Assembly: GCA_016719565.1 (NCBI GenBank)
Contig: JADJYU010000012.1
Coordinates: 186,001 to 250,000, forward strand
Origin: Ignavibacteria bacterium
Lineage (GTDB): Bacteria > Bacteroidota > Ignavibacteria > Tepidaquicellales > Tepidaquicellaceae
Length of the DNA: 64,000 bases
Reading direction: 5' to 3'
Below the pieces are notes generated by a model. The model was given only the letters and a program-made list of their open reading frames with translations, had not been told where the DNA came from and made no database searches. Numbering within the stretch: position 1 is the first letter of the stretch; every line of letters begins with the position of its first letter. Position numbers and translations under genes: made by a program. This document shows positions 9,334 through 18,341 of the stretch, piece by piece.

Positions 9334-10080
9334 ATGTTGGTCATCGGCAAAAACCCCGTTCTTGAAACTCTGAAATCAAATCCGGATTCATTCAATAAGA
9401 TCATACTTCTCAAAAAGATCAAACCTGATAACAAACTCAAAAGCATAGTAGAGACTGCAGGCAGGCATAAGATAAATGTAGTTTATCTTAACTATATGGA
9501 TTTTAAAAAATTCTTTGACAATAAAAGCAAAGACGAGGGAGTAGATCAGGGTGTAATTGGATTTATTAAAGACTATGAATATGTATCACTTCGTGAAATG
9601 GTTGAAAAAAATAAGAAGATCAAGAATCCGCTTATACTTGTGCTTGACAGTATAACAGACCCTCATAATCTCGGCGCTATTGCAAGGTCAGCTGTATGTC
9701 TCGGCGCAGACGGGATCGTGATTCCCCGTCACAATTCTGCTGAAGTAAATCATACAGTACTCAAGACATCTTCAGGAGCTGTGAACTATATAGCGATTGC
9801 CAAGGAAACACACATTACAAACACACTCATTTTCCTGAAAAATAACGGCTACTGGATAGCGGGCACAGATCTGAATTCATCAAAAACAATTTTCGAATGT
9901 GATCTGAATATTCCTCTAGCGCTGATCATCGGCAGTGAAGGTTCGGGAATAAGAAAAAATCTGCTTGAGAAATGTGATATTAAAATACGAATTCCGATGG
10001 CTGGAAAAATTGATTCACTTAATGCATCAGTTTCGGCGGGAGTATTTCTGTATGAGATCTTCAGACAAAAAAATTCATGA
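9334..10080 (+). CDS. rlmB: 23S rRNA/tRNA 2'-O-methyltransferase, SpoU (TrmH/RlmB) family
   Basis: A 248-residue SPOUT methyltransferase. The N-terminal substrate-binding domain (about 1-85) is of the RlmB kind. The three SpoU motifs follow: DSITDPHNLGAIARSA (motif 1, about 108-123), IGSEGSGIRK (motif 2, about 202-211) and IPMAGKIDSLNASVSAG (motif 3, about 222-238), which form the trefoil knot and AdoMet site. RlmB methylates G2251 of 23S rRNA; TrmH-type tRNA activity is the alternative. The gene converges on the response regulator gene and their ends overlap by 6 bases. Confidence 0.88.
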   Translation: MLVIGKNPVLETLKSNPDSFNKIILLKKIKPDNKLKSIVETAGRHKINVVYLNYMDFKKFFDNKSKDEGVDQGVIGFIKDYEYVSLREMVEKNKKIKNPLILVLDSITDPHNLGAIARSAVCLGADGIVIPRHNSAEVNHTVLKTSSGAVNYIAIAKETHITNTLIFLKNNGYWIAGTDLNSSKTIFECDLNIPLALIIGSEGSGIRKNLLEKCDIKIRIPMAGKIDSLNASVSAGVFLYEIFRQKNS

Positions 10081-11435
10081 TGTTCCGCTTCTCTTTTTAG
10101 GCGTTGGTATCTCGTATTTTGTCAGAAGCTTATAAAGGTGACTTCTCTGTATCTTCAATGCGTCAGCTGTCTGTGAAATATTATACTTGTAATCATTCAG
10201 CATTTTTAATAAAAAGATCTTTTCCGATTCATTCTGAAAGTCATTGAGCGTCATGTTCTTATTGAATAATTCGCTGAACTCTTTCAGATGCCTGCTTCCC
10301 GGAATTTCAATATCTTCATATTCAATTACTTTTTTATCAACTGAAATTATAAGTCTTTCTACAAGATTCTTCAGCTCTCTTGCATTTCCCGCCCATCTCA
10401 GAGACAGAAAAAGATCAATAGCGCTTTTGCTGAATTTTTTAAAGGAATATTATTTTCTGTGCAGAATTTATTTGCAAAGTAATCCGTGAGCAGCTGAATA
10501 TCTTCGGGTATTTCACGCAGAGCAGGCAGGTCTATTCTGAATACATTTATACGGTGATAAAAATCTTCGCGGAGATTTCCTGCTTTTACTTCTTCGAGCA
10601 GATCTTTGTTGGAAGCGAATATGAACCTTGCATTAAGATGAATTTCAATGTTAGTGCCTAATCGCATTATCTTATTTGTCTCCAGCACTTTCAGCAGCTT
10701 CGACTGAACCTCTTCAGAGAGATTCGAAATTTCATCCAGGAATATCGTACCTCCTTCTGCAAGTTCAAATTTACCTTTTATAAAATTCCCGTTCTCAATT
10801 CCGCCGAAGAGTTCGAGATCAGTTTTTTCTTCAGGCAGATTTGCGCTGCTGATCTCTACAAAAGGTTTATCGGCTTTATCAGAATATAAATGAATAAGTC
10901 TTGCCGCAAGCTCTTTCCCTGTCCCGCTTTCGCCTGTAACGAGTACATTCGAATTTACTTTGGAAAATTTTTTAACAAGATCGACAGCATTCAGGATCTT
11001 TTCACTGCTGCCGACGATCTTGTATGCTTCTATGAGATCTTTTCTGACACGGATCAATTCATCCCGTGACTTTTTAAATTCAACAGCGTTTTTGATCGTA
11101 AGTTTTAATTCATAAAGATCCGGCAATGGCTTTTGCAGAAAATTATAAGCGCCTTTTTTTAAAGCTTCGACGGCAGTCTCAATAGTGCCGTGACCTGAGA
11201 TCATGATCACCACCTGCCGGCTGTTTATTTCCATAATTTTCTCAAGCACTTCAATGCCGTCCATCTTCGGCATTTTAATATCAAGAAGTATCAGATCATA
11301 TTCCGAATTTTTCACTTTGCTTATAGCTTCAGCTCCGGAGAGACAGCTTTCCGTTTCGTATCCTTCTGATTCGAGTATCATTGAAATGCTTTCAATGATA
11401 TTCTGTTCATCGTCAACTATTAATATTTTATCCAT
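10075..11435 (-). pseudogene. Sigma54-type (NtrC/AtoC) response regulator, single frameshift
   Basis: The receiver domain (about 1-120) has the acidic pair in ILIVDDEQ, phospho-acceptor Asp in LILLDIKMPKMDG and Lys in FLQKPL. The AAA+ domain has Walker A GESGTGKE and Walker B GGTIFLDEI. The frame stops at 10398, but the next frame continues with the WAGNARELKNLVER segment that normally ends the AAA+ domain. A helix-turn-helix (ISQTADALKIQRSHLYKLL) then runs to a TGA at 10075. The break fits one missing A in the A6 run of the coding strand (10435-10440). Oddly, the sigma54-contacting GAFTGA loop is absent: NGNFIKGKFELA stands in its place. No histidine kinase lies nearby. Confidence 0.82.
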
Positions 11436-11459
11436 ACAGTAAAGTTTATTGAAATATAA

Positions 11460-12941
11460 TTAATATGAATTTTTATTGCCATCTCGGATTATTTCCGAAA
11501 CTATTTTCCCCGAGAGGAAACATAACGGTACACCTCCGCCGGGATGCGTGTTGCCTCCGGTAAAATATAAATTGCTGTAATTGTCAGATTTGTTTTTCGG
11601 TCTTCTGAACATTGTGAACAGGGAGTTTGAAGACAAACCGTAAATTGATCCGAACTCCGAACCGTAATTCTTTAAAAAGTCAGCAGGAGTAAATATTTTT
11701 GAAAATAGTATCTTCTCCCGGATATCTCCGGAGAATATTCCGAACGAATTTATCTTATCAATAACTTTTTCGAAGTATTCATACTTGTGTTTGTCAGTCC
11801 AGCTGAAATTATCACTGAGAGCCGGTGTATTTACAAGTACGAACCAGTTTTCAGCTCCTGCGGGCGCATCATTAGATTCTGATTTTCCGGTAACGGAAAT
11901 ATAAACAGTCATATCATCCGCCGGGATCTTCTTCTCAAATATATCTATGAATTCCTTTTCATAATCTTCTGAAAAAAGTATGTTGTGCTGTGACAGAATA
12001 TCAGAGACTTCATTAAATCCTATAAGCGCAATGAAACCGGAGCTTGACCAGTCGCCTGTCTTAAAATATTCTTTGCCTGTAAGCTTTATATTATTTGTAA
12101 AATTTGAGATCATAATATCAAATTCTGAAACTGATTTCTGCGCTTCATCATGAATTGTAAATATGCATTTATTTATTTTACCTGAAGCTGATGTAATGTC
12201 AGTCAGCTCATGACCGTAATTTATTTTAATATTATATTCGCCGCAAATTCTCACCAGCGCTTTTGCAATCCTGTACATCCCGCCTTCTGAATACCAGGCG
12301 CCGTATTTGAATTCAATATAAGGTATGATGGAAAATATCTGCGATGCAAGATAAGGAGAGGATCCGTTGTATGTTGCGTATCTGTCGAAGAGCTGCTTCA
12401 GTTTCGGATCCTTAAAAAATTTATTCGACAGGTCGTTAATGGATTTTCCGGAAATGAACTTGTTGATATTTTTAATACCTTTTGCAGTCAGAAAATTTCT
12501 TATCCTGAATTCACTTTGCAGGATATTCTTCTCGGACATCTCAAAGAAAAATTTACCGTATTCGAGATAATTCAGAAATCCCTGATATTCTTCTTCACCG
12601 AATACTGAAACAAATTCATCTTTAAATTTTATCTGTTCCGTATATGCATTAAATGTAACTCCGTCACTCCAGAAATATTTGCATGCGTTGTCAAGAGGTA
12701 CGAGGTTTATATAATCTTTAATATCTCTGCCGGTCTCTTTAAAAAATTCTTCCAATACATAAGGCATAGTGATCAGCGAAGGACCGGTATCAAATCTGAA
12801 ACCTGTTTCATAATATTCGCCCATCTTTCCGCCGGCGTAATTATTTTTCTCAAAGATCTCAACCTGAAAGCCAAGATGAGCAAGCCTTATAGCGCTTACC
12901 ATACCGCCGATACCGGCACCGCAGACAATTATTTTTTTCAA
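11460..12941 (-). CDS. CrtI-type FAD-dependent desaturase/isomerase (carotenoid family)
   Basis: A 493-residue flavoprotein. The N-terminal dinucleotide-binding fold is CGAGIGGMVSAIRLA (about 7-21), followed by EIFEKNNYAGGKMG and the FDTGPSLITMP motif typical of phytoene desaturases. The C-terminal FAD motif is FTGGNTHPGGGVPL (about 464-477). Members desaturate or isomerise phytoene or related carotenoids at the membrane. No phytoene synthase or other crt gene is in the window, so the substrate is unknown, and it could be a CrtI-like or CrtO-like enzyme for another lipid. It stands 63 bases downstream of mutS2 on the same strand. Confidence 0.82.
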   Translation of the reverse strand: MKKIIVCGAGIGGMVSAIRLAHLGFQVEIFEKNNYAGGKMGEYYETGFRFDTGPSLITMPYVLEEFFKETGRDIKDYINLVPLDNACKYFWSDGVTFNAYTEQIKFKDEFVSVFGEEEYQGFLNYLEYGKFFFEMSEKNILQSEFRIRNFLTAKGIKNINKFISGKSINDLSNKFFKDPKLKQLFDRYATYNGSSPYLASQIFSIIPYIEFKYGAWYSEGGMYRIAKALVRICGEYNIKINYGHELTDITSASGKINKCIFTIHDEAQKSVSEFDIMISNFTNNIKLTGKEYFKTGDWSSSGFIALIGFNEVSDILSQHNILFSEDYEKEFIDIFEKKIPADDMTVYISVTGKSESNDAPAGAENWFVLVNTPALSDNFSWTDKHKYEYFEKVIDKINSFGIFSGDIREKILFSKIFTPADFLKNYGSEFGSIYGLSSNSLFTMFRRPKNKSDNYSNLYFTGGNTHPGGGVPLCFLSGKIVSEIIRDGNKNSY

Positions 12942-13004
12942 ATCTTATAAATTTGTAAAATTAAAATAGAGAACTGACAAATATTCTATCCGGAATTGAT
13001 CCGT

Positions 13005-15374
13005 TCATAACTTAACTAAAGTCACGCCGCTGTCTCCTTCAGATAAATTTCCCAGTCGAAATGATTTGACCATAGTGTTCTCTCTGAGCAGTTTGTGAAC
13101 TTCATCACGAAGTTTACCGCTGCCTTTACCGTGAATGACGCTGACTTCACGAAGTCCGTTCCTTAACGCTTCATCAAGAAAAGTGTATAGAGAATTGTTA
13201 ATTTCATAAGTATATTTTCCGCGAAGATCCAGCGAAGTGCTGACTATACCGGTATTCAATTCGACATATGAAGTCTCAGAGCGGTATTTATCTTTAGTAT
13301 CCGGCTTATTCATTTTTTCCAGCTCATCCATTGTTGTCTTTACGGCAAGTCCGTTAATATTAACTGTAACCGCATGTTCGGAGATCTGAATAACTTCACC
13401 TGTGGAATTTGTATCCCGTATCCTGACAAAATCATTCAATCTGATATCACCTTCTGCTGCAGTCATAACATTGACATCATTTTCATTAACATCTTCAGGA
13501 TCAGGTTTTATGATCTCAGCAGCAGCCTGAGCAAATTCCTTTTTAATTTCTTTGTGTAAATTTTCCTTCTCTCGTAATTCCTTTATGGTCTTCTCGATCA
13601 GCTTGTTTGCATTCTTAAGAATATTATCCGCATCGAGTTTGGCTTTGTATTTCAGCTCTTTTTCATTTTTAGCCAGTTCTTTTAATTTCGTATCATAAAT
13701 ATTTGTAAGACCGGAAAGTCTGCTGTTCTCAATATCGTATTTGTTTCTTAATACTTCATATTTATGCTTCGTTTCATTGAGCTCCTGTAACAGATCTTCA
13801 AGTCTGCTTTCATTTTCTGAAAGATACTTTCCAGCATCTTTCAAAATATCTTCAGGAAAGTCATACTTCCTTGCGATCTCAAAAGTAAAACTCTGTCCGG
13901 GAACTCCTGTTGAGAATTTAAAATTCGGAGAAAGGTTTTCTGTGTTGAATTCAAGTGAACCGTTCTCGATCATATCAGTGCTGTAAGCATATTCTTTAAG
14001 TTCACTGTTATGTGTAGTTACAATACTGATGCACTTTTTCGCAGACAGGTAATTTAAAATAGATGCAGACAATGCGCTGCCAAGTACAGGGTCAGTTCCG
14101 CTGGCGATCTCATCGATCAGTACCAGTGATCTGTCATCTGAATTTGAAATTATTTCTTTAATGTACTTCAGATGCGAACTGAAAGTGCTGAGATCATTTT
14201 CAAGAGACTGATCATCGCCGATACTTACAAATATATCATTAAAGAGACAAAGTTCGCTTTCAGGGTCTGCAGGAATATGCATTCCTGACTGAAGCATAAG
14301 CTGTATGAGTCCTATGGTTTTCAAAACGACTGTCTTACCGCCGGCATTTGGACCGGATATAACAAGACTGTTGAATTCTTTTCCGATGCAGATATCGAGC
14401 GGAACCACTTCATTTCGTTTGTGAGTCTGAAGAAGAACAGGGTGGAATGCGTTTTTAAGATCGATATAATTATTTGTGATCAAGGGCTTTGCGGAAACTG
14501 TTTCAATTGAATACCTTGCCTTTGCCTGCAAAAAATCGATTTCGGCAAGTATCCGGATATTAAGTCTTAAGGGATCAATTACTTTCGAGACCTGCGCTGC
14601 AAGTTCTCTTAATATTAATTCAATCTCTCTCTTTTCTTCAAAAGAAAGTTCTGTTATCTCGTTATTGAGTTCGATGGTTTCTGTAGGTTCAATAAAGACC
14701 GTAGCTCCCGTCGATGATGAACTGTGAATGATCCCGTGCACAAACTTTTTATTTTCAGCTTTGACAGGGATCACAAACCTGCCGTCGCGCTGTGTGATAA
14801 TGTCATCCCGCGTATATTCTTTTTCGGAGACTTTTTCGAGGACAGCTGATAAAGTTTTTCTCAGTCTTTCCGACTGCGAATTGATCTGTCTTCTGATCTT
14901 TCTGAGATTCGCAGAGGCGGAATCTTTTACCGTCCCGTTTTCATCAACTGTAATTTCAATATTATGTTCGAGAATTTTGTCAAAGAAAAGATCCGATACA
15001 ATTTTTTTAAGAAGAGAAAAATCTTCATTAAAGTCACGGCTTTCTTCAGAGATCATTTTCTTTACTTTTCTTGATACTCTGAGAAATTCAAGTATATGCA
15101 GGAATTCATCCGGAGCTATGTAATGTCCTTCAATGCCGGCTTTTGAAACTGATCTTCTGATATCACTAAGACCGTCAAGCGGAATATCGCCGCGGATATT
15201 CAGGAGCTCCTTCATCTGAGAAACTTTATCCAGTTCATATCCGAGTTCGCGTGAATCAGTATAAAAGTTTATGTTCTCACATAACTCTCTGCCGAGATCA
15301 GAATAGACATTATGAACGAGTCTTGAAGTAATTCTGTCAAATTCTAATTTTACTTTAATGTCATCGAGATCCAT
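13005..15374 (-). CDS. mutS2: Endonuclease MutS2 (recombination suppressor / ribosome rescue factor)
   Basis: A 789-residue MutS2 with the family layout: core/lever domains (about 1-300), an ABC ATPase with Walker A SGPNAGGKT (about 334-342) and Walker B LIDEIASGTD (about 414-423), a long coiled coil (about 515-620), a KOW-like segment near 655-690, and a C-terminal Smr endonuclease domain (LDLRGK, then VIHGKGSGKLR, about 710-789). MutS2 proteins have been reported to suppress homologous recombination and, in Bacillus, to act on collided ribosomes. It starts one base after the cvpA stop, so the two are probably translated together. Confidence 0.95.
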   Translation of the reverse strand: MDLDDIKVKLEFDRITSRLVHNVYSDLGRELCENINFYTDSRELGYELDKVSQMKELLNIRGDIPLDGLSDIRRSVSKAGIEGHYIAPDEFLHILEFLRVSRKVKKMISEESRDFNEDFSLLKKIVSDLFFDKILEHNIEITVDENGTVKDSASANLRKIRRQINSQSERLRKTLSAVLEKVSEKEYTRDDIITQRDGRFVIPVKAENKKFVHGIIHSSSSTGATVFIEPTETIELNNEITELSFEEKREIELILRELAAQVSKVIDPLRLNIRILAEIDFLQAKARYSIETVSAKPLITNNYIDLKNAFHPVLLQTHKRNEVVPLDICIGKEFNSLVISGPNAGGKTVVLKTIGLIQLMLQSGMHIPADPESELCLFNDIFVSIGDDQSLENDLSTFSSHLKYIKEIISNSDDRSLVLIDEIASGTDPVLGSALSASILNYLSAKKCISIVTTHNSELKEYAYSTDMIENGSLEFNTENLSPNFKFSTGVPGQSFTFEIARKYDFPEDILKDAGKYLSENESRLEDLLQELNETKHKYEVLRNKYDIENSRLSGLTNIYDTKLKELAKNEKELKYKAKLDADNILKNANKLIEKTIKELREKENLHKEIKKEFAQAAAEIIKPDPEDVNENDVNVMTAAEGDIRLNDFVRIRDTNSTGEVIQISEHAVTVNINGLAVKTTMDELEKMNKPDTKDKYRSETSYVELNTGIVSTSLDLRGKYTYEINNSLYTFLDEALRNGLREVSVIHGKGSGKLRDEVHKLLRENTMVKSFRLGNLSEGDSGVTLVKL

Positions 15375-15375
15375 A

Positions 15376-15897
15376 TTACTTCTGATTGTCTTTTAAAAAA
15401 TTAAATTCATTATAAAATTCACCTGCGCCGGGAAGCATTACCTTTAGATAATTGTATATACCCGGAGCAGCATCTACGACATGAGGATAAATAATTGATT
15501 CATCAACAGTCTTTTTACTGAATGCGGAAAAAAGTTTCGTTGTTGCCAGCAGAAATAAACTGGCGAGAATTATCCCTTTCATCATTCCTAACATCAAACC
15601 TAAGATCCTGTCGAAAGATTTTGTTACAAAATTAAATCCGGATATCTTCTGCGAAATAAATCCGAGTATTAAATTGACTGAAATTAAGATTATAAAAAAA
15701 GATATCAGACTTAATATTTTCGGGTCTAATTTCAGGAATGAGATGTATCCTGTTAGAACTTCATTATAGCTTGTCGCAAGAATGAATCCTGCTACAATTC
15801 CTATCAGAGAAAAAATACTTTTCAGAAAGCCTTTTTGCAGACCGAATAAAGAGGGAACAATGATTAAGAATGATATTATTAAATCGAGACTATTCAA
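15376..15897 (-). CDS. cvpA: CvpA family membrane protein
   Basis: A 173-residue integral membrane protein with four hydrophobic segments, starting NSLDLIISFLIIVPSLFGLQKGFLK, the usual N-terminus of CvpA (helix, short loop, GxxKG). In Enterobacteria CvpA was linked to colicin V production and stress tolerance; its mechanism is unknown. Placement directly upstream of mutS2 with a one-base gap is a conserved arrangement in Bacteroidota relatives and supports the call. Confidence 0.85.
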   Translation of the reverse strand: MNSLDLIISFLIIVPSLFGLQKGFLKSIFSLIGIVAGFILATSYNEVLTGYISFLKLDPKILSLISFFIILISVNLILGFISQKISGFNFVTKSFDRILGLMLGMMKGIILASLFLLATTKLFSAFSKKTVDESIIYPHVVDAAPGIYNYLKVMLPGAGEFYNEFNFLKDNQK

Positions 15898-16001
15898 GAC
15901 CGTTCAGTTAACTGAAATATCAAAATTAATATGAGAAAATTAGAAAGTAAAAGGAAGGATGGTGTAAATAATTACAAATATAGAATCAGCTCATTCTTTT
16001 T

Positions 16002-16193
16002 TTAACAAGCTCCTGAATGACTCAGACGCGAGAGAAGCTGAATTTCTTCATCTTCATTCATTTCCCTGTTCATACCTGATTTATCCATCTTAAGGATTTC
16101 CGCGCGGATGGATCTGAGAGTTTCAGTTCTTACGGTTTCCCTGGCTTTAAGGGAAGTATTCAGATCTTCGTTTATTTTTTCTTTAAGACTCAT
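16002..16193 (-). pseudogene. YqeY (GatB/YqeY domain) remnant, C-terminally truncated
   Basis: The 63-residue frame matches the beginning of YqeY proteins (SLKEKINEDL, then VRTETLRSIRAEIL, then EMNEDEEIQLL), which are normally about 150 residues. After residue 54 it diverges and stops. A one-base shift would extend it only to a SESFRSLLKKE-like end, and just over 100 bases remain before cvpA, too few for the missing C-terminal domain. Unlike the homopolymer frameshifts elsewhere in the window, this looks like true loss of the 3' part. Position beside cvpA-mutS2 supports the identity. YqeY has a tRNA amidotransferase-like domain of uncertain role. Confidence 0.6.
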
Positions 16194-16212
16194 TTTTGTA
16201 TAGTCAAATAAA

Positions 16213-16881
16213 TTAATTCTTCATTCCCGCTTTATACCTGTCGGACTCTGCAATATACTTGGATTTTGGATGATCTTTTTTCAGTTCGTCAAAAAGATCT
16301 TTTGAAGCTTTAAAGTCTCCTGCTTTGTAAAACGATCTGGCTGCATAGAATAAATACTGATCGACGAAAGGGTTTTCTTTATCAGCGACTGACGCTTTCA
16401 GAAACTGCTTTGCAGCTTCGTTGTAGTTTCCCTTAGCTTCATATACTCCGGCGAGACCTGCAAGCACTGAGACATTTATCAGCTTATTACTTCCGGAATA
16501 ATCCTTGTAATACTTTTCGGCATTATCAAAATCTCTAAGGGAATAATATGAATTAGCGAGCATGAATTTTGCGAGTTCACCGTTTTCAGTTGAGCCGTAT
16601 TCATTTACTATATAAAGAAGACCTTTAGAATTTCCGAGAGAGTCGCCTTCGATCGCCTGTTTAAAATTATTCGCAACATATACAGGTTTTATTTTCTCAA
16701 TTTCGACAGCTGCTAGTTCATTGTTAGCGGTTCTTTTATTTACTAAAAGAATTATACCTGCTATTACGACCACGAGGATCGTCAGCGCAGTATAGATATG
16801 TTTTTTATTTTTGTCAAAAAAGTCAGCGGCTTTATAATAAGCCATCATTAACTTGTCTTCCTGATGATGTTTTCCGGACAT
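16213..16881 (-). CDS. Membrane-anchored TPR protein (YfgM-like)
   Basis: A 222-residue protein. A short cytoplasmic N-terminus rich in His, Lys and Glu is followed by one membrane segment (about 30-48, ALTILVVVIAGIILLV) and then a soluble domain with three or four TPR-like helix pairs (for example FDNAEKYYKDY, GNYNEAAKQFLKA and GDFKASKDLFDELKKDHP). This topology matches YfgM-like TPR_21 proteins, which sit at the inner membrane and help pass secreted proteins to periplasmic chaperones. The role here is inferred from layout only. It lies 20 bases upstream of the yqeY remnant on the same strand. Confidence 0.72.
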   Translation of the reverse strand: MSGKHHQEDKLMMAYYKAADFFDKNKKHIYTALTILVVVIAGIILLVNKRTANNELAAVEIEKIKPVYVANNFKQAIEGDSLGNSKGLLYIVNEYGSTENGELAKFMLANSYYSLRDFDNAEKYYKDYSGSNKLINVSVLAGLAGVYEAKGNYNEAAKQFLKASVADKENPFVDQYLFYAARSFYKAGDFKASKDLFDELKKDHPKSKYIAESDRYKAGMKN

Positions 16882-16979
16882 TGGTATGTATAAAATTATT
16901 TAAATTAAGCTACAAATATATGGATAATGAACATAGATTTAAAGGACTATTTTGATACTCAGGCGGGAAAATTTGAGAT

Positions 16980-17009
16980 AAAAAAAGCCGGCAATTGAGA
17001 TCGCCGGCT
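16980..17009 (-). terminator. Rho-independent terminator behind the barrel protein gene
   Basis: A 7-bp stem AGCCGGC (16986-16992) with GCCGGCT (17003-17009) and a 10-base loop. On the minus strand the stem is followed by a T run (the A run at 16981-16986 on the plus strand). It ends transcription of the gene at 17033-17674. Confidence 0.8.
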
Positions 17010-17032
17010 AAAGTAGCTTATATTTAATAATA

Positions 17033-17674
17033 TTACAGACCGAATTTTACACCGGAAGTAATCTGGAAGCCGTTTGTTTTGACAGTATTATTAGTAATTT
17101 TAGAAATGTTAGATAAACCTAATTCATATCCAACCTGTATAAACAAATCTGTTTTTGTTGCAATTCTGAAATCCATACCTCCGCCAAAGAGCAATGAAAA
17201 TTCAGAAGTTTCAAAACTGGACTTAGTATCAAAATCCTGACTAGTTGTGGATCCTGCTTGAGTGACTGTTGTAGTTTGTGTCAATAGAATACCTAATATA
17301 GGTCCGGCTATCAAATATGGTTTAATTTCAGTAAGGGGAAATTTAACTTTTAATAAAGCAGGAAATTGAAGAAAACCTCCTTTACTTACAACTTCAGAAG
17401 CATTTATATTACCAATTACAACGTTTTTTTGAGTACTGCCTTTACTAACATATCTTAAACCGGGAACAATTGAAATTTGAGGTGATAAACCAATATCAAG
17501 ATTACCTCCTCCAATAATACCTATTTTTGAACTGGTGTTTGCATCAGGTGTTTGTGAAGTATTTGAAATATTAATACCGGCTTCGAGCCCAAGTGCAATT
17601 TTTACCTGCGCATGTGAATTTGTACAGAATGATAAAACAATAAAGAGTGTAGCAACAAATAATAAGTTTTTCAT
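17033..17674 (-). CDS. Outer-membrane beta-barrel protein (PorT/OMP_b-brl type)
   Basis: A 213-residue protein with an N-terminal signal peptide cleaved after about residue 22 (SFCTNSHAQ). The rest alternates short amphipathic strands and turns (for example GLEAGINIS, IVPGLRYVSKG, FSLLFGGGMDFRI and FIQVGYELGLSNI) and ends with a strand closing in a near-terminal aromatic/Leu residue, as in eight-stranded barrels of Bacteroidota. No ligand or enzymatic role can be assigned. It is followed by its own terminator and preceded 37 bases upstream by a lipoprotein gene on the same strand. Confidence 0.75.
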   Translation of the reverse strand: MKNLLFVATLFIVLSFCTNSHAQVKIALGLEAGINISNTSQTPDANTSSKIGIIGGGNLDIGLSPQISIVPGLRYVSKGSTQKNVVIGNINASEVVSKGGFLQFPALLKVKFPLTEIKPYLIAGPILGILLTQTTTVTQAGSTTSQDFDTKSSFETSEFSLLFGGGMDFRIATKTDLFIQVGYELGLSNISKITNNTVKTNGFQITSGVKFGL

Positions 17675-17710
17675 TTTAGATAGTTTAATTAATTAAAATA
17701 GATCAATTGT

Positions 17711-18121
17711 TTATTGAATTGTATAATTAACATTGGAAGTATAAGCAGTGCCTGTAGCGCTTCCTACTTTTCCTTCAATTACGAAAGTCCACTGCTGACC
17801 CTGAGCAAGTGTAACACCTGTTGTGTTAAGTAACATTGGAGCTGCCTGAGTATAAACAGTTGTTCCGTCACCATTTATAACTTCATTTGAGATCTGAGCC
17901 TGCGGACAGTTTGCCGTAATTTTTGTTAAAGTAACTCCTGTACTGGGTACAAACTGAAAATAGATAACACCCTGATCCTGAACTACATTAGTAGTAAAAG
18001 TAACGTTACCTGTACCGCCGCCGCCGCCGGGATTTAATATACTGCTGCCATCACCACCACTGCTGCAGCCGGACATAATTATTGCTAAAACTAAGGTTAG
18101 TGCTAAATAGATCTTTTTCAT
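17711..18121 (-). CDS. Small surface/periplasmic lipoprotein with Gly-rich linker
   Basis: A 136-residue lipoprotein. The signal peptide ends in the lipobox IMSGC (Cys at about 19). A Ser/Gly-rich linker (about 20-38, including GGGGG) is followed by a domain of about 95 residues rich in Thr, Val and Gly that reads as beta-sandwich strands. This resembles Ig-like or CARDB-like small domains, but no family is recognised. It is upstream of, and probably co-transcribed with, the barrel protein at 17033. The gene is preceded by a good AGGAG at about 18126. Confidence 0.65.
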   Translation of the reverse strand: MKKIYLALTLVLAIIMSGCSSGGDGSSILNPGGGGGTGNVTFTTNVVQDQGVIYFQFVPSTGVTLTKITANCPQAQISNEVINGDGTTVYTQAAPMLLNTTGVTLAQGQQWTFVIEGKVGSATGTAYTSNVNYTIQ

Positions 18122-18210
18122 TTCATCTCCTTTTGAAATTTAGATGTTTTAATTTAGTAAATTTGTTTTTTAAAAAAAATTGTGAATTTAAGTTGCAAAA
18201 AATCATCGTA

Positions 18211-18322
18211 TAAAAAAACCCCCGTAAATTCTAAAAGCACTTTCAGGCGATGAAGATGCAATATAAATGAATTTCCGGGGGAAATGAATTTAAAATTTTA
18301 TCGTGCATCTTCTTAATCGCCT
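18211..18322 (-). terminator. Terminator overlapping a second, interleaved inverted repeat
   Basis: Two inverted repeats interleave in the order A-B-A'-B'. A is 18219-18231 paired with 18269-18281 (12 of 13 match). B is 18245-18260 paired with 18304-18322 (16 bp with a 3-base bulge). On the minus strand the A stem is followed by a run of seven T (18211-18218 on plus), so A alone is a good terminator for the TPR gene ending at 18342. The B pairing uses the loop of A and would make a pseudoknot if both formed together. This lies in the leader of the lipoprotein gene as well. Confidence 0.6.
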
Positions 18323-18341
18323 TTGTACAAAATTATATCTA

